Below, piece after piece: positions 1 to 9,442 of a DNA stretch of 64,000 nucleotides. Both the position numbers and the translations under genes were made by a program. The stretch comes from Longispora fulva. GTDB taxonomy: Bacteria > Actinomycetota > Actinomycetes > Mycobacteriales > Micromonosporaceae. Where the stretch lies: the NCBI RefSeq assembly GCF_015751905.1, contig NZ_JADOUF010000001.1, forward strand, positions 3,100,001-3,164,000, in the 5' to 3' direction. Every line of letters starts with the position of its first letter. Within the stretch, counting starts at the first letter, position 1. The notes beneath the pieces were generated by a model that saw nothing but the letters and a program-made list of their open reading frames with translations, had not been told where the DNA came from and did not search any database.

Positions 1-126
1 CCGCCCCACCACGAACACCAAACTGTGCCCACTCTGCCAACGCGGACTACCCGCGGTACCTCACAACACGGGACGACCAGACGCGGGCCGAGTGGGTTGA
101 GGACACGGCTACGCGGCCGTCGCCGA

Positions 127-702
127 TCAACCGTGTCGGGTCGGCCGATAGGTCAGCACCTGCGTGTGGCCGTCGAACGTCCGGGCCTCGAGCAGTTCGA
201 GGTCGAAGTCGTCGGCACCGTCGAAGATCCGGTCCACGCCGGTCTTCCCGGAGATCACGGGGAAGACCGTCACCTCGATGGTGTCGATCAGGCCGGCGTT
301 CAGCAGCGCCCGGTTGAGTATCAGGCTTCCGTGGGAGCGCAGCTGCACGCCGGATTCGGCCTTCAGGCGCGCGACCACGTCGACAGGATCGCCGGACTCG
401 ATGGTCGTGCCCGGCCAGTCGAGCGGCTCGGTCGGCCCGTTGGACAGCACCGTGACCGGGGAGTCGAACATGCGCGTGATCCACTCGTCGAACTCGCCGC
501 GGTCCGAGCCGGCGGCGAGGAACGGCGCGTTCGACGAGTAGGTCTTGGCCCCGAGCACCATGCGCAGCGGCTCGCGGTAGAGGGCGGCGCGATGCGCGAG
601 GAATTCCGGGCCCTGCTTGCCCCAGTAGCCGCCCCAGTCGCCTTCGTGGTTGGCGAAGCCGTCGAGCGTGGAGAAGATGTCGAAAGTGTAGGTGGCAGTC
701 AT
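127..702 (-). CDS. Dihydrofolate reductase / RibD C-terminal family protein
   Basis: The 191-residue product matches the small actinobacterial RibD C-terminal/DHFR-like fold. It opens with a beta strand leading into FSTLDGFANHEGDWGGYWGK, has a central LVLGAKTY-like segment (MVLGAKTYSS), and carries a C-terminal GSLILNRALLNAGLIDTIEV stretch typical of NADPH-binding reductases of this type. The start at 702 is chosen because AAGGAGAG lies just upstream; in-frame codons further upstream translate to low-complexity sequence. The substrate is unknown; these proteins are usually annotated as dihydrofolate reductase family without proven folate activity. It stands alone on its strand, and a related gene lies at the far right end of the window (63285-63857). 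Confidence 0.88.
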   Translation of the reverse strand: MTATYTFDIFSTLDGFANHEGDWGGYWGKQGPEFLAHRAALYREPLRMVLGAKTYSSNAPFLAAGSDRGEFDEWITRMFDSPVTVLSNGPTEPLDWPGTTIESGDPVDVVARLKAESGVQLRSHGSLILNRALLNAGLIDTIEVTVFPVISGKTGVDRIFDGADDFDLELLEARTFDGHTQVLTYRPTRHG

Positions 703-1282
703 GGCCTCTCCTTGCGAGAAGTTGGTCGCGCCGCGCCTTGTGGCGGCCCCGCCCCTGCTACGAACCCCACCGCCCCGATTCGACACGCCACCCGGACTAC
801 TTTTCGGAACGGGCTCATCCGATCCTAGTGTGCGGTTGTGGCGGAACCGGCCCACCGCGAGTAGTGATCTTGCGATGTAGTCGCTCCGGTCGCATGAGCC
901 CAGCGCGGAGCCGCGTAGGTGTCCGAGGCAGCCGAGACCTGGTCCGGGTTGCGGTATGCGGCGACGACGCGTTGGATCGAGCCGGCAGCGAACTCATCCG
1001 GGGCTGGACAACGTGCCCGTGGCGAATCGGTGAACAATCCAGCACCGCGCCATCAGCGTCGATCGGGTATTACACGAACTCGCCAAACCCTGCACGACAT
1101 GTCATCGCCAATTGACACGCTCTCCAATATGCCCGAATACGAATGACGGCATGTTCCAAGCCATAGAGGCATCCGGAACAGGCTCGCACTACAGAGATCT
1201 CGCCGTGCACCCCGATCCAAGGACGGGGAACACGGCGAACCCACATCCGGGCACTATGCCCATTTTCTTCCAAGAGGCGTGG
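703..1282. other. Intergenic stretch without a recognisable gene
   Basis: No reading frame here has convincing protein features. Short leftward frames between about 815 and 1045 are rich in Arg and Pro with no motif I recognise. A decayed gene remnant is possible, because the leftward frame at 825-1037 has a more balanced composition than its neighbours. Bases 1040-1200 are less GC-rich than the surroundings, which could reflect the leader or regulatory region of a lost gene. Confidence 0.4.
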
Positions 1283-1639
1283 TCAGTGGCCGGCCTGCGC
1301 GTTGAAGAGCTCGACGATATCCTGGGAGATACGTCCACGGCTGGAGACCTTGTGGCCGTTGCGCACGGCCCAGTCGCGAATAGCCTTGTTCTGGTCACGG
1401 TCACTCGCGCCGCTGGGACGAGCGCTGGTGATGACCGTCCGAGAGGGAGTGCGACCAGTCGTGGAACGCTGTCGACGACCAGCCGTGATGTACCTCGCCA
1501 AGGACTCCCGGAGCGTCTTCGCGTTCTCGCTGGACAGGTCGATGATGTAGTTTGCCCCGTCGAGACCAAAGGTCACGGTCTCGTCGGCGGCACCCTGGTC
1601 GAGGTCATCGACCAGTACAACGTGCACTTTCTGCGCCAC
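1283..1639 (-). CDS. lsr2: Lsr2 nucleoid-associated histone-like protein
   Basis: The 118-residue product has the two-part Lsr2 layout. The N-terminal oligomerisation half begins MAQKVHVVLVDDLDQGAADE and contains VTFGLDGANYIIDLS. The C-terminal DNA-binding half ends in a KAIRDWAVRNGHKVSSRGRI-type segment whose RGR enters the minor groove of AT-rich DNA. Lsr2 is an H-NS-like xenogeneic silencer in actinobacteria. The start is GTG at 1639, preceded by a purine-rich GGAAGGGAAG region. The central linker (about residues 57-80) is Arg/Ser/Thr-rich, as usual. Actinomycetes often carry several lsr2 copies, so this may be a secondary paralogue. It fits a window rich in horizontally mobile conflict genes. 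Confidence 0.95.
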   Translation of the reverse strand: MAQKVHVVLVDDLDQGAADETVTFGLDGANYIIDLSSENAKTLRESLARYITAGRRQRSTTGRTPSRTVITSARPSGASDRDQNKAIRDWAVRNGHKVSSRGRISQDIVELFNAQAGH

Positions 1640-1947
1640 AGTTCTTCTTCCCTTCCACCCAACAAATTAGAGGGAAGATATCCCATTGAATGCCCGGTGG
1701 GAAGACAAGGCCTCAAAATGAGGGACACCGCAGCGCTCTGAGTCGGTGCCGACACGATGGATCGGGAACCAAGGCACGCGGATCATAGTCGGCTCCTTCA
1801 GGATGATCGGCTCCCCGGCCTTCCTTTTCGCCACTCGACACAACACTCCAGCTGAACATTGCGCGCATTCCGCGTCCCCGGCTCACCCGGAACGACTTCT
1901 GTCGCCGATACCACCGCCACCTGCGGATCCGCCACCATGCAGGTCAC
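1640..1947. promoter_or_regulatory. Upstream region of lsr2
   Basis: No gene is visible between the start of lsr2 and the end of the acetyltransferase gene. Bases 1650-1700 are AT-richer than the rest (ACAAATTAG, GGGAAGATATCCCATTG) and include the short palindrome GGGAAGATATCCC-like sequence near 1672-1684, a plausible promoter/operator area for the leftward lsr2 gene. The remainder shows nothing I can name. Confidence 0.35.
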
Positions 1948-2907
1948 TCATGAATTCTTGAGGGACTTGGCGTAGACGGTGGTGCTGCGTGCGACGCTCA
2001 TCCCGACGCGTTCGTACAACGTCAGAGCGCCGGTTCGGGAGTGAGTCCACAGCGCGCAGGAGCGCCGACCGTTTCGATGGAAGCCCCGAAAGGTGTCCTG
2101 GAGCAGCAGACGCGCAATGCCCCGACCGCGATAGTCGCGGCGGACGGCGAGTCGCTCGACGAAGCCTTCGGCCGAGCCCGGCACTTCCAGCGCAAGTACC
2201 GCGCCGACCATCTGGTCACCGGCGAACGCCACGGGCGAGGCATCCGGCGCGAAGGATGCCCTTTCGACCGTGAGCACCGCCCATTCCTCATACGACCTGC
2301 GCCGCTGGTTCCACTCGCCGAACGCGTCCTCCAGTAGACGGTGAGCGGCCGGCCCGTCACCGGATCGGAACGACCGGACCACGATCCCCACCGGAGGATC
2401 GGGCACCTCCGGCTCGGCCGTCCAGGCGATCTCGAGGCGCCAGTTCACGACGATGGGATCGAACCCGCGCGTCCGCAGCAGCGCCACTGCGGCCTCATCA
2501 CCTTTCGCCACCGTCTGCGTGAGCTGCGCGGCGTCATCCGCACCAGCCTTTGCCTCGATCCAGCTCAGCAGCGCACTGCCGAGCCCACGGCCGCGGTGAC
2601 CGGGATGCACCTCCACCCCGCAGCGCTGCTTCACCCAGGCCCAGGCGACCAGCGCGTCGGTCTCGTCGTACACCAACAGGGTGTGTGTGGCGGGATCGAA
2701 CCCCGGCCGCGCGAAGACAGCGGCGACAGCGGCGGCGTCGGTTTCCGTCCACCCGAGCACGTCACGCTCGCAGGAGACGACCAACGCACTGATCGCGGGG
2801 ACGTCGGTGAGGGCGGAGGGCCGGGTCCGGTAACCAGCCGGCATCGCGACGCGTTGAAGCACGCGCACATTCTGCCTGTGGGCGTGCTCGAACGCACTCC
2901 ATTTCAC
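1948..2907 (-). CDS. Tandem GNAT-type N-acetyltransferase
   Basis: The product (up to 319 residues) contains two GNAT acyl-CoA transferase units. The first carries HPGHRGRGLGSALLSWIEAK, a classical acetyl-CoA-binding Q/RxxGxG/A loop. The second carries VRRDYRGRGIARLLLQDTFR, the same loop, followed by VALYERVGM-like strands (LTLYERVGMSVAR). Such double-GNAT proteins resemble the mycothiol synthase architecture, but this one lacks features that would let me assign it to MshD. The GTG at 2907 has GTGGAGG three bases upstream; an internal ATG at 2844 would remove a short unconserved leader, so the start is uncertain. The acyl acceptor is unknown. Confidence 0.85.
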   Translation of the reverse strand: MKWSAFEHAHRQNVRVLQRVAMPAGYRTRPSALTDVPAISALVVSCERDVLGWTETDAAAVAAVFARPGFDPATHTLLVYDETDALVAWAWVKQRCGVEVHPGHRGRGLGSALLSWIEAKAGADDAAQLTQTVAKGDEAAVALLRTRGFDPIVVNWRLEIAWTAEPEVPDPPVGIVVRSFRSGDGPAAHRLLEDAFGEWNQRRRSYEEWAVLTVERASFAPDASPVAFAGDQMVGAVLALEVPGSAEGFVERLAVRRDYRGRGIARLLLQDTFRGFHRNGRRSCALWTHSRTGALTLYERVGMSVARSTTVYAKSLKNS

Positions 2908-3023
2908 AGACCTCCACTATTCCGCACCGAACCGCAAAGGGCATTCCTCCCATTCTTACCCTCTTGGTCTACCTTGATCAAGGCATTGAATTCCGTACCC
3001 AGGTACGGGCCTACTGTCGAGGC

Positions 3024-3377
3024 ATGGACGGGAACCTTCCTCTGATCGAGGATTCGTGGGCGCCGGAGTCGTGCACGTTGCCGACGGCCGCGCGCCCGTT
3101 GCGGGTCGCGGAGTTCGACGCCTTGTTCGCCGCGTCGGTGCGCACGGTGGAGCGGACAGCTACGAACTCGCTGCGGCTGGCCCTGGTGGCTGATCCGCAG
3201 GTCGCGGCGACCGCCGCAGGGCTGGTGACGCGGGAGACGGCCTGCTGTTCGTTCTTCACGTTCACGCTGACGGCGACCGGCGGAGCCCTGGTCCTGGACG
3301 TGACGGTCGACGGCGTGCACGAAGCGGTGCTCGACGCCCTGGAGGCCAGCGCCCGGGCCGGGGCGGGTGCGCGGTGA
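3024..3377 (+). CDS. Small CC-motif protein upstream of MerR remnant
   Basis: The 117-residue protein (from ATG 3024) has an N-terminal CTLPTAARPLRVAEFDALF segment and a central ETACCSFFTFTL motif with adjacent cysteines, then a beta-rich tail. Proteins with this ExxCCxFFTF signature are common in actinobacteria directly upstream of MerR-type regulators, but their biochemical role is not established; the paired cysteines suggest metal or thiol chemistry (inference). Its stop overlaps the following MerR start as GTGA, the usual translationally coupled arrangement. The longer upstream start at 2964 is disfavoured because it adds an unrelated leader. Confidence 0.75.
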   Translation: MDGNLPLIEDSWAPESCTLPTAARPLRVAEFDALFAASVRTVERTATNSLRLALVADPQVAATAAGLVTRETACCSFFTFTLTATGGALVLDVTVDGVHEAVLDALEASARAGAGAR

Positions 3378-3676
3378 ACGGGCTACGGGCCGGGGAGTTG
3401 GCCGAGGCTGCCGGGGTGAACCGGGAGACGCTGCGCCACTACGCGCCCCGGGGCTTACGGCCCCGTCATCGCTGGCGTCCTGCCGGGCTCCAGCAGCCCC
3501 GACGGGCAGCCCCGCCCACACGTGAGGAGTCGCACCGTTCGGCCGGGACCCACAGCCTCAGGCCCCAGCGACGTGGGAGGCGATCGCCACGTCGGCCACA
3601 CCCTGCCGACCAGGTCGATGTCTACCGGGTGGGCCTGGGTGCGCAGCCCCTGCCGGCCCACGGCTCGGCCAGGTGA
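3374..3676 (+). pseudogene. Truncated MerR-family regulator
   Basis: The first 25 or so residues (GLRAGELAEAAGVNRETLRH followed by Y) are an intact MerR helix-turn-helix opening, but the expected YERRGLLP-type wing is corrupted to YAPRGLRPRHRW. The rest of the frame is low-complexity sequence with no dimerisation helix or effector domain. MerR regulators are normally 120-140 residues or more with a long C-terminal helix. The GTG start overlaps the stop of the preceding gene. The decay begins where the convergent regulator gene on the other strand approaches, suggesting a deletion or rearrangement endpoint. Confidence 0.7.
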
Positions 3677-6038
3677 TGCCGAGCTCGGCGGCGATGGCCT
3701 CGGCGGCCTCCGCGTGCCTGCGGCCCTCCGCCGAGCCCGGCTCCCCGACCGCCAACGCCGCCGCGATCCCCCGGTGGGCCTGTGCCTCGATGTGCCGCGC
3801 CCCGTTCGCCCGGGCCAGCTCCAGGGCCCGGCGGTGCGACCGCTCGGCCTCGGCGACCAGGCCCGCCGCGAGGAGCGACTCGCCGTGCGGGTTGCGGGCG
3901 AGCAGCTCCCACGCGGGCTCGTCGACCTCGTCGAGGATGTCCATCGCCTCCCTGTGGTGGGCGAGGGCCAGGTCCATCTCGCCCGACTCGCGCTCGGCGA
4001 CGGCCAGTTCGGTCAGGTAGCCGGCCTCCCGTAGTCGGTGGCCGGTCGCCCGGCTCAGAGCCAGACCGGCCCGGAAGTGTTCGACCGCCTGCCCGGTGTC
4101 GCCGAACATCAGCGCCGCCATGCCGAGCTGGCGGAGGCTGAGCGTCTCCAGGTGCGGATCGCCGGCGGCCCGGGCCACCGCGAGGGTCTCCCGGGCGATG
4201 CCGGCGACCTCCCCGGCCCTGCCCAGCCAGAGCAGCGCCTCACACATCTGGGCGCGGGCGAAAGCCTGAGACTGCGCGAACTGCGGCTCCGCCAGTCCGG
4301 CGACGGCCTCGCGGTAGACGTCGACCGCCCGGTGGAACTGTCCGCTGTCGGCCAGCACGTTGGCGAGCTGGCGCAGCGCCTGGTTCTCGCCCGCGACGTC
4401 GCCGGCCTCGGCCGTTAGCCTCCGCGACGTCTCGAAGTCGGCGACCGCCTCGGGCAGGTCCCCGGTCCACTGGGCGGCCACGCCGTGCAGGTGGCGTAGC
4501 GCGGCCTGGCTGTGCCGGTCGCCGAGCCGTTCGGCGGCCGGGATCGCCGCGGCGAGCATGTCCTTCCACCGGGCAATGCCGCCGCGCCGGCCGAAGTAGA
4601 CCCGGAAGGTGATCGCCAGCCCGCAGACCGCCGCGTCCAGGCCGGCGGCGACCACGGCGTCGAACGTCGACAGGATGTTGTCGACCTCGGTGTCGAGCCA
4701 GGCCAGCGCCGCGTCGCTGTCGTCGAGCGCCGGCACCGCCGCCGGAGGGTGGGCGACCCGCACCGGATCCGACCGGCCGCCATGGGCCAGGGCGACCGCC
4801 GCGGTGTGCGTGCACACCAGGTAGTAGTCGACGAGGCGCGCCAGGGCCAGGTCACGGTCGGTGCCGCCGGTCAGGGCCATCCGGCGCAACAGATCATGCA
4901 TCCGGTACCGGCCGGCCTTCGGCTCCTGGATCAGGTTCGTGTCGACCAGCTCGTCCAGCCGCGCCCACACCTCTGCCAGCGGCAGGTCGCCCAGCGCGGC
5001 GGCCACGTAGACGTCCAGGTCAGCGCCTGGTACCGCGCCGAGCAGGTGGAACATCCGCCGCTCGTCGGGGCTGAGCTGACGAAGCGACATCTCCAGCGCG
5101 CCCGGCACGCCCATGTCGCCGTCCCGCAGCCGCTCTGCGAGATTCGCGACCGTCCAGGTGGGGCGGTGCCGAAGTCGGGCCGCGGCGACCCGGACCGTCA
5201 ACGGCAGGTTCCCGCACAGCCGCACGACGGCCGCCGTCGCCGCCGGTTCGCAACCGACCCGGTCGGCTCCGGCGACGGCGGCGAACAGGTCGGTCGCCTC
5301 GGCCGTGGACATCGCGTCCAGCGAGATCGGCGACACCTCGTCCAGGTCGACCAGCCGGCGACGGCTGGTGACAATCACCGCGCTCTCGCCGGCCCCGGGC
5401 AGCAGCGGCCGGACATGGTCGGCGTCGGCCGCGTTGTCCAGCAGCACGACCGCGCGCCGCGGGGCCAGTTCGGCCCGCCACAGCGCGGCTCGTTCCTCCC
5501 CCGAGTCGGGGATCCGCCCGGCCGGCACCTCCAGGGCGGTGAGCAGGATCCGCAGCGCCTCCTCCGACCGGACCGGCTCGCGTCCCGGAGTGAAGCCGTG
5601 CAGGTCGATGTAGAGCCGGGTGTCGCAGTCCACCTGGTGGGCCACGTGCACGGCGAGCGCCGTCTTGCCGACGCCGCCCATGCCGTCGACGGCCACCACC
5701 CGGGCCTGGGCGAGGGCGGCGAGCAGGGCAGCCTTCTCGGCGCCGCGGCCGGTGAAGCCGGTCGCGTCCGACGGCAGGAAGTTGCGCGGCTGAGCCTGCT
5801 GACCGGCCGGTTCGTGCGGGCCGCGCCGGCCGCGTTCCCACAGGTGACGCAGTGGCCGGGGGTCGTGCCCGGTCACCCGGCACAGTTCGACGACGACCGA
5901 CCACGGCGGGATGGACTTGCCGGCGAAGTACCTCGACAGCGACGAGTTGCTCGTCCGGGTGGCCCTTTCGAGGTCGCGCAGGCTGCGCCCCGACAGGCGC
6001 CACAACTCCCGCAGCCGTTCGGCCAGATCCGCGCTCAC
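3558..6038 (-). CDS. XRE-HTH / NB-ARC / TPR regulatory ATPase (STAND)
   Basis: The protein of about 826 residues begins with an XRE-like helix-turn-helix (about 1-60, with [16 protein letters not shown]). An NB-ARC-type STAND NTPase domain follows with Walker [10 protein letters not shown] (119-127) and Walker [10 protein letters not shown] (197-205), then an NPLxxRVAA-like sensor ([13 protein letters not shown]) and a winged-helix MHD-type segment ([11 protein letters not shown]). The C-terminal half is a TPR array (for example [20 protein letters not shown]). Such proteins act as signal-responsive transcription switches. The GTG at 6038 is preferred because GAGG lies six bases upstream; ATG 6101 has no ribosome site. 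The divergent epoxide hydrolase gene is the obvious local target. The last 30 residues are Pro/Gly/Arg-rich. Confidence 0.9.
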   Translation of the reverse strand: MSADLAERLRELWRLSGRSLRDLERATRTSNSSLSRYFAGKSIPPWSVVVELCRVTGHDPRPLRHLWERGRRGPHEPAGQQAQPRNFLPSDATGFTGRGAEKAALLAALAQARVVAVDGMGGVGKTALAVHVAHQVDCDTRLYIDLHGFTPGREPVRSEEALRILLTALEVPAGRIPDSGEERAALWRAELAPRRAVVLLDNAADADHVRPLLPGAGESAVIVTSRRRLVDLDEVSPISLDAMSTAEATDLFAAVAGADRVGCEPAATAAVVRLCGNLPLTVRVAAARLRHRPTWTVANLAERLRDGDMGVPGALEMSLRQLSPDERRMFHLLGAVPGADLDVYVAAALGDLPLAEVWARLDELVDTNLIQEPKAGRYRMHDLLRRMALTGGTDRDLALARLVDYYLVCTHTAAVALAHGGRSDPVRVAHPPAAVPALDDSDAALAWLDTEVDNILSTFDAVVAAGLDAAVCGLAITFRVYFGRRGGIARWKDMLAAAIPAAERLGDRHSQAALRHLHGVAAQWTGDLPEAVADFETSRRLTAEAGDVAGENQALRQLANVLADSGQFHRAVDVYREAVAGLAEPQFAQSQAFARAQMCEALLWLGRAGEVAGIARETLAVARAAGDPHLETLSLRQLGMAALMFGDTGQAVEHFRAGLALSRATGHRLREAGYLTELAVAERESGEMDLALAHHREAMDILDEVDEPAWELLARNPHGESLLAAGLVAEAERSHRRALELARANGARHIEAQAHRGIAAALAVGEPGSAEGRRHAEAAEAIAAELGITWPSRGPAGAAHPGPPGRHRPGRQGVADVAIASHVAGA

Positions 6039-6227
6039 CGGTGTCCTCACCCCCGCCGCCCCACGGTGGGACAACCTGGGGCACCCATGATCCTCACGCA
6101 TCCGCGCTGGTCAGGCAATACGGGACGGTCCCACGGCCGCCCCAGTGCCGTCCTGGTCACTTCCGCACCGGGTGCCGGGGTGGTCACATTCACCCGTCCC
6201 ACCCACCGGTTGAGAAACGGCACCGAC

Positions 6228-7337
6228 ATGCACCCGTTCCGCATCACCATCCCCACCGCCCAGCTCGACGACCTGTGGCGCCGGGTCGCCACCACGCGGT
6301 GGCCCGACGAACTCGCCGGCGCCGACTGGAGCCGGGGCGTACCCGTCAGCTACCTGCGCGAACTCGCCGAGTACTGGGTGAACGACTACGACTGGCGCGC
6401 CCAGGAGGAGCTGCTCAACTCCTACCCGCAGTTCACCACCGCGATCGACGGCGCGACCATCCACTTCCTGCACGTCCGCTCGGCCGACCCGGACGCGACC
6501 CCGCTGCTGCTCCTGCACGGCTGGCCCGGTTCGGTGGTGGAGTTCCTCGACGTGATCGACCGGCTCTCCGACCGGTTCCACCTGGTCATCCCCTCCCTGC
6601 CCGGATTCGGCTTCTCCAGCCCGCTGACCGAGGCCGGCTGGACCGACGGGCGGGCCGCGGCCGCGTTCGCCGAGCTGATGACCCGACTCGGCTACGCGCG
6701 CTTCGGCGTGCAGGGCGGCGACGTCGGGGCGTTCATCGCGCCGCTGATCGGGGCGGGGCAGCCCGACCGGGTGATCGGCGTACACCTGAATGCGATGTTC
6801 GCTTTTCCGACCGGTGACCCGGCCGACATGGCCGCGTTGTCCGACCGCGACCGGGAGCGGTTCGCGGCGATGAAGGAGTTCCAGGACGGCGGGTCGGCCT
6901 ACATGCAGGTCCAGGGTTCCCGGCCGGACACCGTAGCGTTCGGGCTGACCGACTCGCCGGTGGGCCAGCTCGCCTGGATCGTGGAGAAGTTCCACGAGTG
7001 GACGGACCCGGCGGCGAAGCTGCCCGAGGACGCGGTGGACAAGGACCGGCTGCTCACGAACGTGATGCTGTACTGGCTGACCGGCACCGCCCGCTCCACC
7101 GCGAACTCCTACTACGAGCGGTTCCACGACCACGCGATGTGGGCGCCGAAGCCGCGCGGGACCGTGCCGACCGCGGTCGCGGTGTTCACCACCGACTACG
7201 CGATCCGGGTGTTCGCCGACAAGGCACACAACATCGTGCGCTGGACCGAGATGGAGCGCGGTGGGCACTTCGCCGCGATGGAGGCCCCCGACCTCCTCGC
7301 CGCCGACATCCGGGCATTCTTCGACGGGCCCGTCTGA
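6228..7337 (+). CDS. Epoxide hydrolase (EHN plus alpha/beta hydrolase)
   Basis: The 369-residue enzyme has the microsomal-type epoxide hydrolase layout. The N-terminal lid ([20 protein letters not shown] and TRWPDE, about 3-60) precedes an alpha/beta hydrolase core. HGWPGS at 97-102 supplies the oxyanion loop. GGDVGA at 163-168 places the nucleophile Asp165 where serine sits in lipases, and [11 protein letters not shown] near 345-355 supplies the catalytic His347. The expected reaction is hydrolysis of an epoxide to a vicinal diol through an ester intermediate. The ATG at 6228 matches the usual family N-terminus. It is divergent from the STAND regulator with a 189-base shared upstream region, suggesting control by that protein. 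Confidence 0.92.
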   Translation: MHPFRITIPTAQLDDLWRRVATTRWPDELAGADWSRGVPVSYLRELAEYWVNDYDWRAQEELLNSYPQFTTAIDGATIHFLHVRSADPDATPLLLLHGWPGSVVEFLDVIDRLSDRFHLVIPSLPGFGFSSPLTEAGWTDGRAAAAFAELMTRLGYARFGVQGGDVGAFIAPLIGAGQPDRVIGVHLNAMFAFPTGDPADMAALSDRDRERFAAMKEFQDGGSAYMQVQGSRPDTVAFGLTDSPVGQLAWIVEKFHEWTDPAAKLPEDAVDKDRLLTNVMLYWLTGTARSTANSYYERFHDHAMWAPKPRGTVPTAVAVFTTDYAIRVFADKAHNIVRWTEMERGGHFAAMEAPDLLAADIRAFFDGPV

Positions 7338-7366
7338 GCGGTACGACCTGAGCGGCTACCTGGCAG

Positions 7367-8824
7367 TCAGCGGCTTTCGCTGCCCGGGTTCAGGCCGGCC
7401 GTCGCGATGGTGACGGCGGTGTCGGGATCGAAGTGGTGGCCGGCGAGGTGGGCGTAGGTCAGTTCCTGGTCGGGTCGCCAGAGCCTGCCCTGCTCGGGGT
7501 CGTGGGGGAACATGACGAACCGTTTGGCCGACAGCCTGGCCTTGATCCGCGAGTGGGGCAGGGTGAAGCCCAGCGTGTCGCCGCTGCTGTTGCCGGCCTG
7601 ACCGGAGGGTACTCCGACGGTGTCGGCACCCATCCGGTGCAGGAAGAGCGCCAGCTGGAACCCTGAGCTGTAGGTCCAGGCGTCGATCAGCACGGTGACC
7701 TGCGGTGACCAGGCGGCGGACAGGTCACCTCGGGTCAGTTCGGCGGCGAAGGTCGGCGAGTAGTCCTGGAGCCTGAACGTCTCCACCAGCTCGCCGGCCC
7801 GCCACGCGTGCTCCTCCCGGAAGTCGTAGCCCCCGGCCGCCCACACCTCGGCCGGGACGTCCTTGACCATGGCGGGGTAGTGCTCGGCGAACAGTTCCGA
7901 GTAGCGGGTCAGACCGTGTCCGAGGTCGACGCGCAGCGTACGGTCCAGGCCGTAGAGGAAGTGGCCGAGGATGAAAGCGAAGGCCGCGCCCCCGCCGCCG
8001 TTGCCGCGCAGGTCCACGATCAGGCGGTCGGCCCGGGCCGTCCTGGCGGCCAGCACGAGTTCGCGGAGCAGCTCGGTGGCCGACGTGGCGTCACCGTGCT
8101 CGCCCACCGGCCGGTCGGCGAACGCTTCCATCATCTCCGCGTACTCCCGGTAGCCGACGAGGTTGGCCACCCGCAGGTAGACCGTGTCTGCGGACAGGAA
8201 GCCCCAACCCAGCCCGGACGCGTCCGCAGGCGGCAGCTCCTGGGTGCTCGGCGGGCCGATCCACTCCAGGTCCTCCTCCGTCGAGGGCACCTCGACGGTG
8301 ACGTCGGCGCCGTCGGCGGTCCGCACCACCAGCTTCAGGCCGTCGGCCAGGCCCAACAGATCCTCGGCCAGGTGCGGGCCGCCCAGCGCCCGGGCGACGC
8401 CGGTCAGCTCGTGCGACAGGTTCTCACAACCCCTGATCCTGGTGTACGCCGCCCGCAGCTCGGCCACGGTGCGACCGTTGACGCTGACCAGGCGTGCGCC
8501 GAGCAGCTCCCGGTGTTCGGTCGAGCCGACCCTGGCCACGTACAACACGTCCTCGACGACGTCCCAGCCGACCGGATAGTGCCGCGACCCGGTGACCGAC
8601 TCCTCCAGCTTCGTGTGACCATCACGCACGGCGGCGAGCACCGGGCGCAGCAGCTGGCGAAACCGCGCGTCCGACAGGCCGTTCGCCGGGATCGCGGACA
8701 CGCACTCGGCGACCGCGGCGTAGAAGGCCTGCATCCCGTCGGGATACGGGTGCGGGTGGGCGTCCCGCAGATGCCGCACCAGCGTGTCCAGGTCTTCCAG
8801 CGCCGCAGACGCGTCCATGATCAT
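7367..8824 (-). CDS. S41-family peptidase-like protein
   Basis: The 485-residue cytoplasmic-looking product has no signal peptide. It carries the S41/tail-specific protease core signature IVDLRGNGGG (about 269-278) and a VTVLIDAWTYSSGFQLALFL segment (about 377-395) where the nucleophilic serine (Ser386 or Ser387) would sit. The position of the usual catalytic lysine reads SGQAGNSSG, so classical Ser-Lys catalysis is doubtful. A PDZ-like ARLVSVNGRTVAELRAAY region (110-127) precedes the core. The ATG at 8824 (second in-frame ATG at 8818) has no ribosome-binding site but follows a -10-like element directly, implying leaderless translation. Its physiological substrate is unknown. Confidence 0.82.
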   Translation of the reverse strand: MIMDASAALEDLDTLVRHLRDAHPHPYPDGMQAFYAAVAECVSAIPANGLSDARFRQLLRPVLAAVRDGHTKLEESVTGSRHYPVGWDVVEDVLYVARVGSTEHRELLGARLVSVNGRTVAELRAAYTRIRGCENLSHELTGVARALGGPHLAEDLLGLADGLKLVVRTADGADVTVEVPSTEEDLEWIGPPSTQELPPADASGLGWGFLSADTVYLRVANLVGYREYAEMMEAFADRPVGEHGDATSATELLRELVLAARTARADRLIVDLRGNGGGGAAFAFILGHFLYGLDRTLRVDLGHGLTRYSELFAEHYPAMVKDVPAEVWAAGGYDFREEHAWRAGELVETFRLQDYSPTFAAELTRGDLSAAWSPQVTVLIDAWTYSSGFQLALFLHRMGADTVGVPSGQAGNSSGDTLGFTLPHSRIKARLSAKRFVMFPHDPEQGRLWRPDQELTYAHLAGHHFDPDTAVTIATAGLNPGSESR

Positions 8825-8831
8825 GGTCCAT

Positions 8832-8837
8832 ACTGTA
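8832..8837 (-). promoter_or_regulatory. Putative -10 element for a leaderless S41 transcript
   Basis: Read on the minus strand, TACAGT (a TANNNT -10 hexamer) lies seven bases before the ATG at 8824, so transcription would start at or one base before the initiation codon. An overlapping TATACA is an alternative. No purine-rich ribosome site lies in the gap. Confidence 0.4.
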
Positions 8838-8895
8838 TAGACGCCCGCGACTGCTCGCTGCCCGGACGCGACCACCGCCGGGCCAGAGTTCGCCG

Positions 8896-9442
8896 GTGAG
8901 CATCGGCTCCGAGGCAGGCCGCAGCCCTTTGCGCGCCTTGGGGTGCCTGCGTTCAGCGGTAGATCGGCTAGGCGAGGTGTACGGCTCAGTCGGCCGAGCC
9001 GGCCAGGTTCTCGGCGCGGCGCATCGTGTGGTCCTACTCGCAGTGCGGGGCCTCGGTCACCTCGCGTTCAACGGCTCGCTCCTGCGCGCCGCGTTCAGCC
9101 GCGCCGTCACCATGCGTGTCCTCCTACTCGACCCGGACAGCCCGTCCGCAGCCCAGCGTGCGGACGAGGTCGGGGAGTCCCACGAAGCGTTCACCAGCGG
9201 AATCCGGCACTCGCTGGAACGTCTCCGGGAGTTCGCCCGGCACCCTGGGTTGAGCCTGGCGGTGCACCTCTATGACGCGTTGCCCATCTGGCGCATGATC
9301 CGGCTGGACGACACGCTGTACTTGTCGAGTTTCGAAACCCGGTGGGAGGGGCACGAGTCCGTGTTGTACCGGGTCGGCGCCACGCCCAGTGGGGCGTCGC
9401 ACGCCGCGTTCTCCCGCATGTTCACACCACCAGGAGGAACCA
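8896..9442 (+). pseudogene. Fragment of a DUF5919/phospholipase D-like sensor domain protein
   Basis: The reading frame contains VTMRVLLLDPDSPSAAQRAD, then LAVHLYDALPIWRMIRLDDT and LYLSSFETRWEGHESVLYRV. This series of blocks (LLLDPDS, xLYDxLPxWRMIRxDDTLYxS, EGHxSxxYRV) is familiar from C-terminal domains of actinobacterial XRE-type proteins. No helix-turn-helix precedes it and the normal FxRxFxxLW ending stops at FSRMF before the next gene's ribosome site. The open frame actually runs on to 9615 inside the next gene, which is unlikely to be translated. I call it a truncated gene; a short functional protein remains possible. Confidence 0.45.

Noticed and set aside
2041-3045. Rightward frames over the GNAT gene
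   Set aside because: They are complements of the two clear acetyltransferase motifs and lack conserved features.
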